Assembly: GCA_030549495.1 (NCBI GenBank)
Contig: JAUIRK010000164.1
Coordinates: 62,001-126,000 of the forward strand
Direction of reading: 5' to 3'
Source: Nectonema munidae
Lineage: Eukaryota; Nematomorpha; Nectonematoida; Nectonematidae
Length of the DNA stretch: 64,000 nt
Part shown: piece by piece, positions 1 through 10,667 of the stretch
Layout: each line of letters starts with the position of its first letter
Position numbering within the stretch: position 1 is the first letter of the stretch
Made by a program: the position numbers and the translations under genes
The notes under the pieces: generated by a model
What the model was told of the DNA's origin: nothing
Databases searched by the model: none
The model's input: the letters and a program-made list of their open reading frames with translations, nothing else

Positions 1-699
1 CTGGAAGCTGGGGGACTCCTCTAAAGCACCTGGGCTTGGCACTTTTGCCAACCACCAGTAGAGGACGCTTGTCACTGCCGTCGATGTTGGCAGTGACGAG
101 GGCGGTGAGACGCTCCTTGACCTTCTTGCTGCCGCTCAGCTTCTGTGCTGCATCTGCCAAGGTGCCGTCAGGTAGGGCACGGAAGTAGATTCCCGTCTCA
201 TCTGCGTTGTAGACGTCACAGGGTTCATACTTCTCAAGCAGCTCGGGCAGCACAGTTGAAAGCCATGTGTCTGCAGCTGGGATGTCAGCATCACTTTTCT
301 CCCCATGTGCCTTTTTATATTTGATCGAGAAACGGTCCTTCCAACGGCAGATCCAGCCAATGGTTGCCTTGAAATCATCCTTTCCTAGGTTGGCAGCGAG
401 CTGGTTGGCCTTCTCCTCCAGGACTGCAGTGGAGATAGGACAGCCATGGGTACGGGCATCCACGAACCAGGTGTAAAGGGCCGTCTCGACGTCAGCTGCC
501 TTGCCAGTCCGCATGCGCATGCGGTTGCCGTTCTTGTTCTGCTCAGCATCTGGGACTTCTTGTTGAGAATTTTTGAAATGGTGGACTGTGAAACACCATA
601 CGTTTTGGACAATTGAGTTTGTGATTGGCTAGATGACCACCTTATGATCTCCAGCTTCTGGGCAAGGGACAAGTCATTTCGCTTACGTTTAGCACTCAT
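1..699 (-). pseudogene. Tigger transposase, N-terminal part, frameshifted
   Basis: Translation starts at the ATG complementary to 697-699. The first 50 or so residues form the pipsqueak-type helix-turn-helix (motif LAQKLEIIRWSSSQSQ, then YGVSQSTISKIL) that binds the transposon ends. Compared with the sister copy, about 10 bases are missing near 550 (TTGCAGGATC in the same strand sense), which throws the reading frame. After that, CENP-B-type helix-turn-helix and first DDE-aspartate residues can be seen in the other frame (378 down to 136). This copy cannot make a full transposase as it stands. The product would be a DDE-superfamily nuclear transposase. Confidence 0.9.
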
Positions 700-1300
700 G
701 ATTAAAAACTGAAGAATAGCTTAGCACAGTGTCCTTCACAATAGAGCAGATCGGCAAATGTTGTTTTGATTGGGAAATTTATTTAAGATCAAAAGGATGC
801 ATCCTTTCAAGACCTGTGTGTGTGTTGCTATGCGTGCGTGGGTGCATGTGCGAAGCTTCGTGATCACAATGTTGCTTTCGTGATCACATGTGATTTATCG
901 ACGCATTAACCTGTCAGAAGTCTCACCAAATGATTTTTAACGGGAAAGTGCGACCATGCGCGAACACTCATCATGGTGATGCTTATCGATAACATCGTCA
1001 TGGTCATGGTTAATTAAGGGATTAGACTTTGATGTAACTTATTGGTGCATTACTGTTGGTTTAGTGATAAGATAGGAGTTCAAGTTGATGAAAAAATGCG
1101 TGTATCGGCGCGATAATCCTGCAAAATGTTATTCTAAAAATTAATTTTGGCTAATTTTCTATGACAATAAACGGGAATATCTATGACATTAAACGAGCAA
1201 ATTTCTATGTTTTGTATAGGAAATGGTTTGGGATTTCAATATTTTATGAAAATAAACGGGATATTCTATAAAACGGTATGATATTAAGTGGGCACTACTG
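1..1300 (-). mobile_element. Tigger/pogo DNA transposon, copy A, cut by window edge
   Basis: The reverse complement of this stretch matches the left half of the complete Tigger at 49,577-52,085 almost base for base. The terminal inverted repeat (CAGTAGTGCCCACTT on the minus strand) ends at 1,300 and is followed by TA, the target duplication expected of pogo/Tigger insertions. The rest of the element, about 1.2 kb, would lie beyond the left edge. The transposase part is clearly richer in GC than the flanks. The near identity of the two copies points to recent amplification. Confidence 0.93.
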
Positions 1301-1302
1301 TA

Positions 1303-2067
1303 CTATGGCTGTTAACAACTCAATCTTCCTATTTCACATCTCGATGTGTCAATAAGAGCGCTTTTCTGGGTGGAGGGAGATTGTACTAGAAGCGTATAAA
1401 ATATAAAAAATGAATCACTGTCCGACAATATTAAACTTTTGAAAAAATACATAAACCGCTATAACATTTTTTAGTAAATTTTGATGTGCTTATCACGAAA
1501 ATAAAAACGAAAACTTTCATATAAATAAATATAGTATGAAAAGAGATGTAAAATATTAAGAAAATAAACATCACGGTTTGAATAGGACAATGGAGAAAAA
1601 TCAGTATGCGAGAGAGGTCTTTAAGAATCAAAAATGTCTAAAAACGTTTAGAAAAGCTTTTTCACAAATACGCTATGAAGAAAAAGGTCTGAAAATGCGA
1701 AATAACATTGTAATTGGAGGAGGGTAACACTGTTGCTGTATCGAACAAAGAGAATACCATTACTAAAATGCCTGTAAGATATTGAGCGTTTAAAATCTAG
1801 TGTATATATGAGCGACAAAATTGATTTTTGGAATAAATTATTTAATACTAAATAAAAGTAATTCAATCAAAGTTGATTAATTCAATAATATTGAGTCCCC
1901 ACCACCTAACATATTTCGAACGTTATATAGAATTCCTTTGATTTAGTGATTAATACAATTAAACATTCTCAAATCGATAAAATGAGAAGTATCTACAAAA
2001 ACTTGTGGACCCAACGCAGGTCAACTACACTCAACACAAAAACAACAGATTCCATTAACAATTCGAG
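1303..2067. other. AT-rich stretch without recognised gene
   Basis: I see only short open frames of AT-rich composition on the minus strand (for example 1,431-1,866), with no motif, codon bias or splice pattern to support a gene. Confidence 0.6.
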
Positions 2068-2214
2068 AGTGAGTAAGGTTGGGTAGATACTGGGTTTCGA
2101 TAACTCAAGGTCTTGGGTTCGATTCCGCATCAAGCCTACTTCATAGTTTGATTCTAGCGAGGTAATTGTGCCTTCTCGATGAAAATACCCCGCAGTACCT
2201 TTACCTTTACACTA
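2068..2214 (+). repeat. tRNA-derived SINE, family 1, copy 1
   Basis: A tRNA-like head carries a clear B-box (GGTTCGATTCC, 2,116-2,126) preceded by an A-box-like region near 2,075. The tail ends in a GAAAATACCCCGCAGTACC block followed by TTTACCTTTAC. The same head and tail recur at 7,581-7,736 and 58,640-58,792. The shared tRNA-like promoter with a common unrelated tail is what defines a SINE. It would be transcribed by RNA polymerase III and mobilised by a LINE. Confidence 0.85.
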
Positions 2215-2339
2215 CTGAGCCTTTGTAAGACCAAAAGGTGAAACGATTTTTTTGTTGCCTATTTGGTATTTTTTATGGCCGAAAAAATACCACTACAAAT
2301 GTAATGATTGGACCAAAGTAGATAAAAAAACATATTTTT

Positions 2340-3616
2340 TTACCATTCATAGAATTTTTGAAAACAATTTTTGATATGTAGTTGCTTTTTACACTTCTTG
2401 CAAGCAATTCTACATTTTTTTTGCATAAAACACAAATCCTAACAGGAGAAGAATCTTATTTCTTTATGTATCTTGTTTGAAGGACCACATCTCAATCTTT
2501 TATTTTTATGCGATTTTTTAACAGAATTTGGAACAACAAATCTCTAAAAATAAACAAAGCAAATGTTTAAAGCATTTATCAAAAGGCCCCAGTACCATTT
2601 TTTTTTACCTTTGATGGAAGGCGTCCTCCAATCAGCAAGACTTCTATCCAAAATATCCACAGCACCCATGCATAAGTTGTTAGATTTGACCAAGTTTGGT
2701 CTTTTAACGCTTGCCTTTTCATTTGATTTTGTTGTTCTGTTGACAAAATTTATCGGATATGCGCCTTCAAAATTACTACAAATAATGACAGTAGAATTAT
2801 CTTTCCATGCTACGATTTCTAATTCATCGTTATTATATGCCTCTAAATAACCGCTTGATTCTTTTTTGATTCTCTGTAAGTTTATTCGAAACAATATCTA
2901 TCTATTTTTTTCTCATTGTTGCAGTAGCTCTAAATCCATATTTTTTAAGATCCTTTAAAACTTGAAAAGAAGAAAAAAATTGTCAAAATACAATTTATGT
3001 TGAGAAGGATTTTTACTTACTAACTTTGATACACTCTTTAATAACTTTTGTACCCAATGGGATCTTTTCATTATCAGTTTTACCTCGATATATAGAGACA
3101 TAAAAAGGAATTCCAGATAATACCCCCAATTTATAGCTGAATCGAATTTGCTTTCCTTTGATAAATTATTTGCAGTTATGTGTACCAAAATATGGAAGCA
3201 TAGATTCATCTATAAAAAGACACTCTTCAAAAACGCCGGAAGCTCAAAAGTTTTTCATATAACTTTTCAACTTGAAGGGAGGAAAAGATTTAATTTCTAG
3301 GAATCTTCGACGGCTTATTACTTGAGTTATTGCTTCGCAGGTAAGACATGAAGATTCAGTTAGCAATTCTTGATATTCTAAGGTAAAAGTTGCATGGTTT
3401 TTGAATCAAAATAAAACCAAATATCTTCAAAAAAATGTCAAAGATTTGCCATTCATTTTGAAGATTCAAATCTGAACATTTTTGGATAACTTTCTGATAA
3501 CGATTATTCTTTTCTGTTGATATAAGATCATAAAAACTTCCTTTTTTCCAACTAGTATTTTTTGGTCTGTAAATCATTTCATCGTTTTCTGAAATATTAT
3601 CGTTTTCATAAAACAC
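2340..3616 (-). pseudogene. piggyBac transposase remnant A
   Basis: Pieces in several minus-strand frames give the order of a piggyBac transposase (DDE_Tnp_1_7). An N-terminal part lies at 3,616-3,356. A middle part with YFDNFF, the block of the second catalytic aspartate, lies at 3,209-2,955. A C-terminal part with VAWKDNSTVIICSNF, CMGAVDILDRSLADW (third aspartate block) and KKWYWGLL lies at 2,894-2,544. A cysteine-rich end (CRIACKKCKKQLH) follows near 2,400. Frame changes and stops separate the parts, so it is inactive. I found no reliable ends with TTAA. Identity is firm; limits are approximate. Confidence 0.88.
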
Positions 3617-3619
3617 ATA

Positions 3620-4719
3620 ACCTTAGCCATAAGTTTCTTGGAAATACCTTAATTTTCAAAATTATCTTCATTGCTAATGTTTATATTATCATTTGGCGGC
3701 CCAGTGAGTATTACATCAATCTTTTCTGATTTGCATGTTTCAATTTGATCAAATGCATCTTATAAAAACAAAATTTTTTAAACGTTTTCATTCATATTAT
3801 TTATATCTAAAAATTTATTGAATATAATAATTCCACATGTAAAGACCAATCACTAAATTTGTAGTTATAAATATAAAAACTAAAAAATTTTAAGTATACT
3901 ATTTTAAAGTAATTTAAAGTTTTCCTATATCTTTTTAAAATGGTAAAATAAAGAAGTAAACAGAACAAGTCAAAAAGAAAAATAAATAATAAAAAGTAAT
4001 ATATAAAAAAAGCTGATAAATATTTTTATTTATTTATGAAATTTTTAATTTCAATATACCGTATATTTCGGTGTATAAGTCTACCCCCAAAATGAGAGTA
4101 ATTTTTTTTTGATTTTTGCTAATATCTGAGTTACAAGTCGACTTCTAAAATACAGATCTGGCCTTAGTCTTAAGATGAAACTGTAAATGACGATTTTTTG
4201 ACTGTTTGCATCAGGTGATGATGATGATTGCAGCAATTTTGAAGGATTTTAAATGTATAAAAGAAATCTTTTTATTGTAATTTATTTTGGGGATAAATAA
4301 AGTTCTGATGTATTTAACATTTCTGTGATAAAAAAAAAGGGTTGGTGTGAACGCACATATACCGCAAATTGTTAAGGGAAGGTATAAAGGAAATAACTAA
4401 GCATGCTATGAACATGAATCAAAAGAGAAGAGAAATATCATGATCAACATCAGTAAATCTTTTATTCTTCACCGATATTATCAGCCAAACCAGAGATAAA
4501 TTAAAGTTCATACTAGTTATAAGGAGTAAAAGAACCGTTGTATTTTGCACATAGAGCTGAGAATGTTAGAGAGCGTTGATAAATAACATTAACCAATTTT
4601 CCTACATTTTTGACGCCTCTTCTCAACTTTAGTTGAATATTAATACTTCTAATTTTGTTTTACACCCCCCTCCCGGTTTTAGTTCAGGTGGAGAAGTTGA
4701 CTCTCCTAGAAGAAACAAA
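3620..4719. other. Non-coding, AT-rich; possible transposon end near 4,057
   Basis: No gene seen. Around 4,057-4,085 a segment reading ACCGTATATTTCGGTGTATA resembles the inverted ends of widespread short DNA transposons, but I could not find a matching second end. Confidence 0.45.
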
Positions 4720-4846
4720 TTAACACGTTAACGCCCAGAGTCGACCTTACAAAAATAAAATCGTCTGTGTTTATCAAAGCTCTTGAATACAAATCTTCTG
4801 CCTTGCATTAGATATCGTCTGATTATTCTGGTCGTTAACGAGTTAA
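4720..4846. mobile_element. TTAA-ended MITE, copy 1
   Basis: This 127-bp unit begins TTAACACGTTAACGCCCAGA. Its reverse complement begins TTAACTCGTTAACGACCAGA, so it has inverted ends, with TTAA at both borders as left by piggyBac-type insertion. The inside carries the GATATCGTCTG block shared with the copies at 45,853-45,985 and, inverted, at 53,691-53,821. It has no coding capacity and would depend on a transposase made elsewhere. Confidence 0.75.
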
Positions 4847-5493
4847 AAGGAATCAGGATTTAATAGAGACTTTTAATATAATGTTTAAAAGCTATTAATA
4901 CCAAATAATTTAAAAGTATGGGCATTGGCAATTTAAAATGTCAACGGAAAAAAATTGAAATTTAATAATCAAAAGGGTACCAATGCATTTGCAAATAGCA
5001 CGTGCTCCACAAAGGTCTGTTCAAAGTTGGGTCACAGTCATATCCACTTCTCATAATATCCATACCAGGCGGTCTATTTTTTAACCGAACTATAATATCT
5101 ATGGAGTATATTGGCCCGATGAACGGCAAATTTATCGATAGGTGAATTCATCGACAATTATTACACACAGACACTTATTATATCAACACACAAAAAATAC
5201 ATGGACTTTAAAACTGCCCACGATTCCAGCTCTTGCATTTGTTCCGAACACCAAAAGGATAATTATTGTGACTCCGACTTTAAAAAGTTTTATTCATAAT
5301 TGTTAGATTAAAAAATTGATTCATAGACACTTTCTTTAATGCCCAAGGTTGCAAAAACGCAACAAAAAATCTTCATTTTGGTTACGTTTTTGCAATTCAT
5401 AGAAAAAGGAAGAATAAATTTTTTAGAATAATAAACTATGTTGAAGAAAATAGATCAAACATTCTGCGTTGCAACATAAAGCATAAGTGTGTA
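4847..5493. other. Non-coding stretch
   Basis: I see no open frame with recognisable content, no splice-bounded exon and no clear repeat here. Confidence 0.5.
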
Positions 5494-5502
5494 AGATTCA
5501 GG

Positions 5503-6576
5503 GATACTTTCCTGTTTTGGCCCCGCCACAAATTATTTCAATTTTCTGTTCCATAAATAAATAATTAATCGTCTGGTTAATAGAACAATCTTATAAATGA
5601 ACAATTTAAAATCACTCATTCGTCAACTTGACAATGAAGAGAAATGCATCCTTTATCTATAAGAGGTTGGAATCGTGCAGTTGAAACGAAAATGTGCAAA
5701 TGGACACTCAATGAAGTTAGTTTTTGGAGGAGGAAAGAAGAATCGTTGGCGTTGTTACAAAAGGGGCTGTAGAAAAGAGTACGAACAAATAATAATTGGC
5801 TTGCTGATTTGTCTTATGAGCATATAATCCTCTTCATTTATTCATGGGCGTATGAAGTGACTTCAATAAAATATCGCGAGAGAGAACTTGGAATGAATAA
5901 AAACACAACGGCTGACTTAAACAATTACATGAGAGAGGTGTCTTTGAAAGCTTCTTAAACACCCCGTTGTCATTGGTGGTCCAGGTGTGCATGTGGAGAT
6001 AGATGACTCATTATTTGCCAAGAAGAAAAATCATGTTGGTCGAATTCATCCACAACAGTGGGTGTTTGCATCGAAACCAAGGAAGTTTTCATGTTAGCTG
6101 TTAAAGATCGCACAGAAAGTACTCTAATTTCGCTCATCAATAAATACATACGTCCGAGAGCGACAATATTTCCTGATAAATGGCGTGAATATCGTACAAT
6201 TAAGGTTCAACGTTTTCAAAAAGTATCGGTATACCAACATCTGACAGTAAATCAGTCAAAATTTTGTAGATCCTGGCAGTGGAGCATATACCTAACATAT
6301 TGGCATTCTGCAAAGGTCAGAAACAAGAGGCAACGTGGAACTGATCGAGAGATGCTAAATGGAAATTTAGCAGTTTCTTTGGAATCACTCATCTTGAATT
6401 ACATCTGGTAATAATATATTCAATACAATTCTTAATGATATGGCTGCATATCCAGCCACAAGATTAATTTTTTTTTTAAATATACTTTTGCTGAAAAATT
6501 TTCATTTAATAAATTTATGTTATTCAGTACATTTTTTTAATTACCTTTAAATGGCGGGGTCAAAACACGAGAGTAC
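5503..6576 (+). mobile_element. Merlin (IS1595-like) DNA transposon with 9-bp target duplication
   Basis: The element of 1,074 bp is flanked by the exact direct repeat AGATTCAGG (5,494-5,502 and 6,577-6,585), the 8-9 bp duplication typical of Merlin. The ends are inverted: GATACTTTCCTGTTTTGGCC on the left and GTACTCTCGTGTTTTGACCC on the right (reverse complement), both followed by CCGCC. Between them lies a degraded IS1595-type transposase on the plus strand. Perfect preservation of the duplication suggests moderate age at most, although the ORF is broken. Confidence 0.92.
5597..6411 (+). pseudogene. Merlin transposase (DDE_Tnp_IS1595), broken
   Basis: The reading starts at ATG 5,597. A zinc-ribbon-like block follows (KCANGHSMKL ... 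RCYKRGCRKEY). Next come the first catalytic aspartate (VEIDDSLFAKKK), a block reading CIETKEVFMLAVKDRTES and the second aspartate (ATIFPDKWREY). The end is marked by WHSAKVRNKRQRGTDREML, a strongly conserved Merlin C-terminal block. A TAA interrupts the frame after about 20 codons, and at least two frame changes occur further on (near 5,960-6,060 and 6,260). The enzyme would act in the nucleus as a cut-and-paste transposase. Identity is secure from order and motifs; it is not functional. Confidence 0.9.
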
Positions 6577-6585
6577 AGATTCAGG

Positions 6586-7580
6586 ACATCTTTCAATGAT
6601 GATCTAAGATCAGCATTCACAAACGGTCTTAAGATATGGTACACGTCATCACACTTTTAACATGTTATAAATCAGTATTTCACGTTTACACACGTGCAAA
6701 CCCTTGACGAGATGCTAAAAGACGCCAAACCACTACTATAAGCAGCGTAATCAATAATTTTTAGGTTTCAAGGGGTACTTGGCTGAATTAGTGCGATATC
6801 CGGAGTTGTAAAGGAGCAGCAAGCTTTAAAATTGTCTAAAATTTGTTTGATCATGCCTCCTGTCATTTACAACACGTAATCTGTTTCTATTTAAATTTAT
6901 AACAGTTGAAAACCCTTCTTTTGTAGAAGAAAATAGAATAAAGGACAAGCAAAACTATAATCATGCTGACTTGATTTGGACAAAAGTTGCAACAGCAAAA
7001 TATAAATGTTTTCCAAGTCCACAACCTTGTTTGTAACTATCATATTCTAGAGCTTAACAGAGGAAGGAACATAGAACTTATTTTAATGGATTTTTAAATA
7101 GCTAATTTCTTCATAAAACCTAAAATTCCATTATTAATCATCATGTTGAACAAACATCCGGCAAAAACGAAATATATTTTAGGTACCTTACAACTGCAGA
7201 AATTTAATGAAAGGAATAGATTATAATTAATTTAATAGGAAGATGAGAAATATAATTAAAAATAATACAAATTGGATTAGGTAGCTAGGAGATTAAATAA
7301 ATTAAGTAATATAAATTAAATTACAAAAATTAATTCATTCAAGAGATTTTTTTATTTAAAATTTTAGGAAAAAAATATTAGATGGCTGGCTGGTTTTGTT
7401 GGTTGGTTGAAACTAATACAATATAAAAAAGAAAAATTTTATAATCACATTTTTTTTAAATTTGGCATTTAAGTTTACTCAAACTTGTTTTTACTTAATA
7501 CATTTTTTTCAAAATTACGATTTTTCATCATACTTTCCATATATAGTTGGAAAACTTTTCTTATTGGTTAAAATAGTGGC
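6586..7580. other. AT-rich non-coding stretch
   Basis: No gene recognised. Simple AT-rich sequence with a small GGCTGGCTGGTTTTGTTGG-like repetitive patch at 7,380-7,410. Confidence 0.5.
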
Positions 7581-7736
7581 ATGGCAGGTTGGTTGAGATG
7601 ATGGACTCAGCACGGAAGCATCTGGGTTCGATTCCTCTTCGATACCAATTTGTTCATAGTTTGACATAAGCGGTACATCAGTGCCTTGTCAATGAAAACA
7701 CACCCACGGTACCTTTACCTTTATACATTTCCATTA
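7581..7736 (+). repeat. tRNA-derived SINE, family 1, copy 2
   Basis: B-box GGTTCGATTCC at 7,625-7,635 behind an A-box-like GGTTGGTTGAGATGATGG. The tail has AATGAAAACACACCCACGG then TACCTTTACCTTTA, matching copies at 2,068 and 58,640. This copy is the most diverged in the head. Confidence 0.8.
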
Positions 7737-7971
7737 AAAGGAATGAAATAAAAATATCTTTGCCTATATTTTTACATAGACGGTATTACAGATTTCAAAA
7801 TTTATCTAGAATTTAAATCCAATATAATTTCAAAGGAATTAAATATATAAAAAATTTTAATACCTATTTTGGTTGGTTGTTTGGAGATATCAAAATACTT
7901 TCAGCCGTAAGGCTATATACTCGCATTATGCTTAAGATGGTCAATCACAGTTTTTGTGAATTTGTTTTTGA

Positions 7972-8058
7972 GAGTTGGGAGCCTTTGGATCGAACCCCTG
8001 ATCTTCAACTGTTAAGCTGAGAGGTACACCTTAACAACCATTGAGGCTCAAAATGATC
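7972..8058 (-). repeat. tRNA-like SINE head, family 2
   Basis: Read on the minus strand this contains TGGTTGTTAAGG (8,040-8,029) and, about 30 bases on, GGGGTTCGATCC (7,998-7,987). These resemble A- and B-box promoters of RNA polymerase III. The sequence differs from the family 1 SINE. It may be a second SINE family or a decayed tRNA-derived element; no acceptor stem or anticodon arm was verified, so a real tRNA gene is unlikely. Confidence 0.6.
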
Positions 8059-8059
8059 A

Positions 8060-8519
8060 ATTTTATTTTACATAATATGAAAAATAAGAAGTACTATTCA
8101 TGACAGTAATAATTTCACAATTTGTGAAAAATCATTATTCAAGCTGAAGATAAAAATTAAAAATATGATCAGATAAATTATGATAAATCTAAAAAATATT
8201 GTTTTCAAATCTTACAGCTTTTGAATGAAAAAGAGCAATGTTTTTTGAAAGTAAATATTTTCGTGGAAATATTTTCTTATATAGTTTTTTTAAATTAATC
8301 TCAATGAATAATATTGAGTGCTGTTCTAGGCTTCTATTTAATTTTATGTTTATTATACAAAAAAATGTTAAGAAGTGGGTTTTAAGAGCCTGTTATTTAA
8401 ATTTATTAAAAACAACGAAAAGATTAAGTAATAAAATAAAGAGTAAAGTTTGCGAGTCTATTGGAGTGGCAAATTTATGCAAACCTCAAGAAAATTTCGC
8501 AATAAAGGCATACTTTTAA
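8060..8519. other. AT-rich stretch
   Basis: A 93-codon open frame (8,238-8,519, plus) exists but is AT-rich with no motif. I regard it as chance. Confidence 0.45.
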
Positions 8520-10662
8520 TTTAATTTATGTTCTAAAACCCCAATTTCCAAATTCAACACGCACAACATATCAAAAATCAACACAACCTTCTAATAAACA
8601 AATTCCTATGCTAAATTCACAAAAATCTCAACCACTCTAGTGTCGCTTGGGCAAATCTATATAGCATTCTAATTTAAAATTTTTGATGTTATATTCATTA
8701 ACGAACCATATCCAAATCTCTTTTAATATGCCAAATTACTTACTCTATCATACATCACCTTTATCCTTTTATTCTACATACATTTTCATAAAGTTAACCG
8801 TTCATTACCACGATTCTCTTCAAATAATTTTTACTTTGTTCTTGTAGACACGAAACCTCACCCTCTTCTTTTCGCAACCCTTTACTCTCCACCCTCATAC
8901 CAATTAGCCATACCTTCTGATTTCTCCCAATCGTTAACCCTTGCTATATCCACATTGCAGTCAACATATCATTTGATTATCTTAACCGAATGCAACGCTC
9001 GATTAACATCTTGAATCACAATAAAAATACACGAGGACAACAAGTCATCAATTTCTTTTGCTCTAACAACCTATATCTCGCTGATAACTCTAAAAACTCT
9101 ACATATCAATGTTCTTGTTACAACGAACAATGCACATCTCACATTGACTTAAGAATAACCACATCAAATACTCTCAATCTTATACCTAATTGGTCGATCT
9201 CTGACATCCCAACAGCTGCAGATTACTCCTTAATAACTTTTGAGCTTCTCATAAACACTACAATTATCAAAAGCTATAACAATACCATAAAAAAGACACC
9301 ACTCACTGTCTCACGTATCTGAACACTCTCAACCACTCCTTGCCAATATTACCACTCCCACATATAGATAAAGTGCCAGTATCCTCAATGATCATGTTTA
9401 ACATTCCATTTTATCCTCCAATCCCATTTCCTAAAAGAATACACGCCTAATTCTAGACATCTGAACCGACCGTGTTAAAAAATAAACTGAAACGCATCAT
9501 CAAAACCCTAAGAAAATCCCCCATCCCATCAATCATTTCCATCCATTCTACTGCTAAACAGATACTAGAACGCATGGGTAAAATTCCACAGCCAGCATTC
9601 AAACAATCCAGGGAACATCATCAATAGGCTAACTAAAAACAAAAAACTTTCTATTATCCCTGAAACAATACAATCCTGTGTAACCGATCATACCATACAC
9701 TACAACCCTCCATTTCTATCGACAATCTTTCCCCCTGATTCGACCTCTTCTGTTCTCCTCTTGCACTACACAATCCGAAAACCTGCTAAAAATATCATAC
9801 ACTCCATCCAAAACCCTATCTTTCCTACAATCACTCTAAACGAATTAAACACAGCTGTAAATTCTCCCAGAACAAATACTTTATAGAGATTCCATCTTAT
9901 CTCACCCAAACAGATTAAGAAATCAATACACATTCTAAATAAACATATACTCCGCATGCCTTACTTACTCACATTTCCCCAACGTTTGTAAAATCGGTAA
10001 ACGCATACTCATTCCTAAACCCAATAAAGATTAAGTCAAATTTGGCGACCAATCACCCTACTACCCATCCGAGGCAACATTTTCGAAAAAATCATTTGCA
10101 AACTTCTATCCCGTAACTTCATCCATCACACGAAATTTGAATACCTTCGTAACAAAAATACCGAAGCAGCACTATCTCGTCTAACCACCTACCTTGTATC
10201 TTCCATTCCTACTCAGAAAACTTCTTATACAATTTTCTTAGACAGACAACGCGTTCAACACAACCTGTCATCCTGCCAACATCACAAACCTCACTCATAA
10301 ATTTTTTCCTACTTACATCATCAAATTTATAGGCTCATATCTTTGAAACCGCTCTCTCATTTTCCGACATCGTGCTTCACTTTGCATCCATAGGCTAACC
10401 CTCTCGACTCCCTAAGGAAGATGTCTCTCCGATATCCTCTGCCCGTTTCTTGATCTCATCTACACCCACATAGATTTCTTTCAATGTTTTTCAGATGACA
10501 TATTATTCACTTTTACCAACAACCTAAACATAAAAACCTCATTAAATCCTCTTCATTTCTACTAAAGTTACAAGAAAGAGTAAACACACATAAAATATCT
10601 TTTAACTCCAGCAAAACCAGTCTCATTCACTTCACACGAAACACGCAGAACATTTTCCCCTT
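8520..10662 (+). mobile_element. G-poor LINE, left part (endonuclease end and reverse transcriptase)
   Basis: A degraded non-LTR retrotransposon. At 8,990-9,322 an open frame shows the end of an apurinic-type endonuclease (TRGQQVINFFCSNNLYLADN, then SHIDLRITTSN, ISD). Reverse-transcriptase blocks follow in mixed frames: PITLLPIRGNIFEKIICKLL near 10,050; QGRCLSDILCPFL near 10,420; and FSDDILFT near 10,490, a variant of the catalytic YADD. The coding strand is strikingly poor in G and rich in A and C. It stops where the piggyBac begins and resumes at about 12,290. The order EN-RT and the later C-terminal blocks resemble the R1/I/Jockey groups; the clade is not settled. Confidence 0.82.
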
Positions 10663-10667
10663 AATTT

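Noticed and set aside
7987-8040. A real tRNA gene on the minus strand
   Set aside because: Only A- and B-box-like parts are seen; acceptor stem and anticodon arm do not form convincingly.
8238-8519. 93-codon open frame on the plus strand
   Set aside because: AT-rich, no motif, no splice or repeat support; chance frame.
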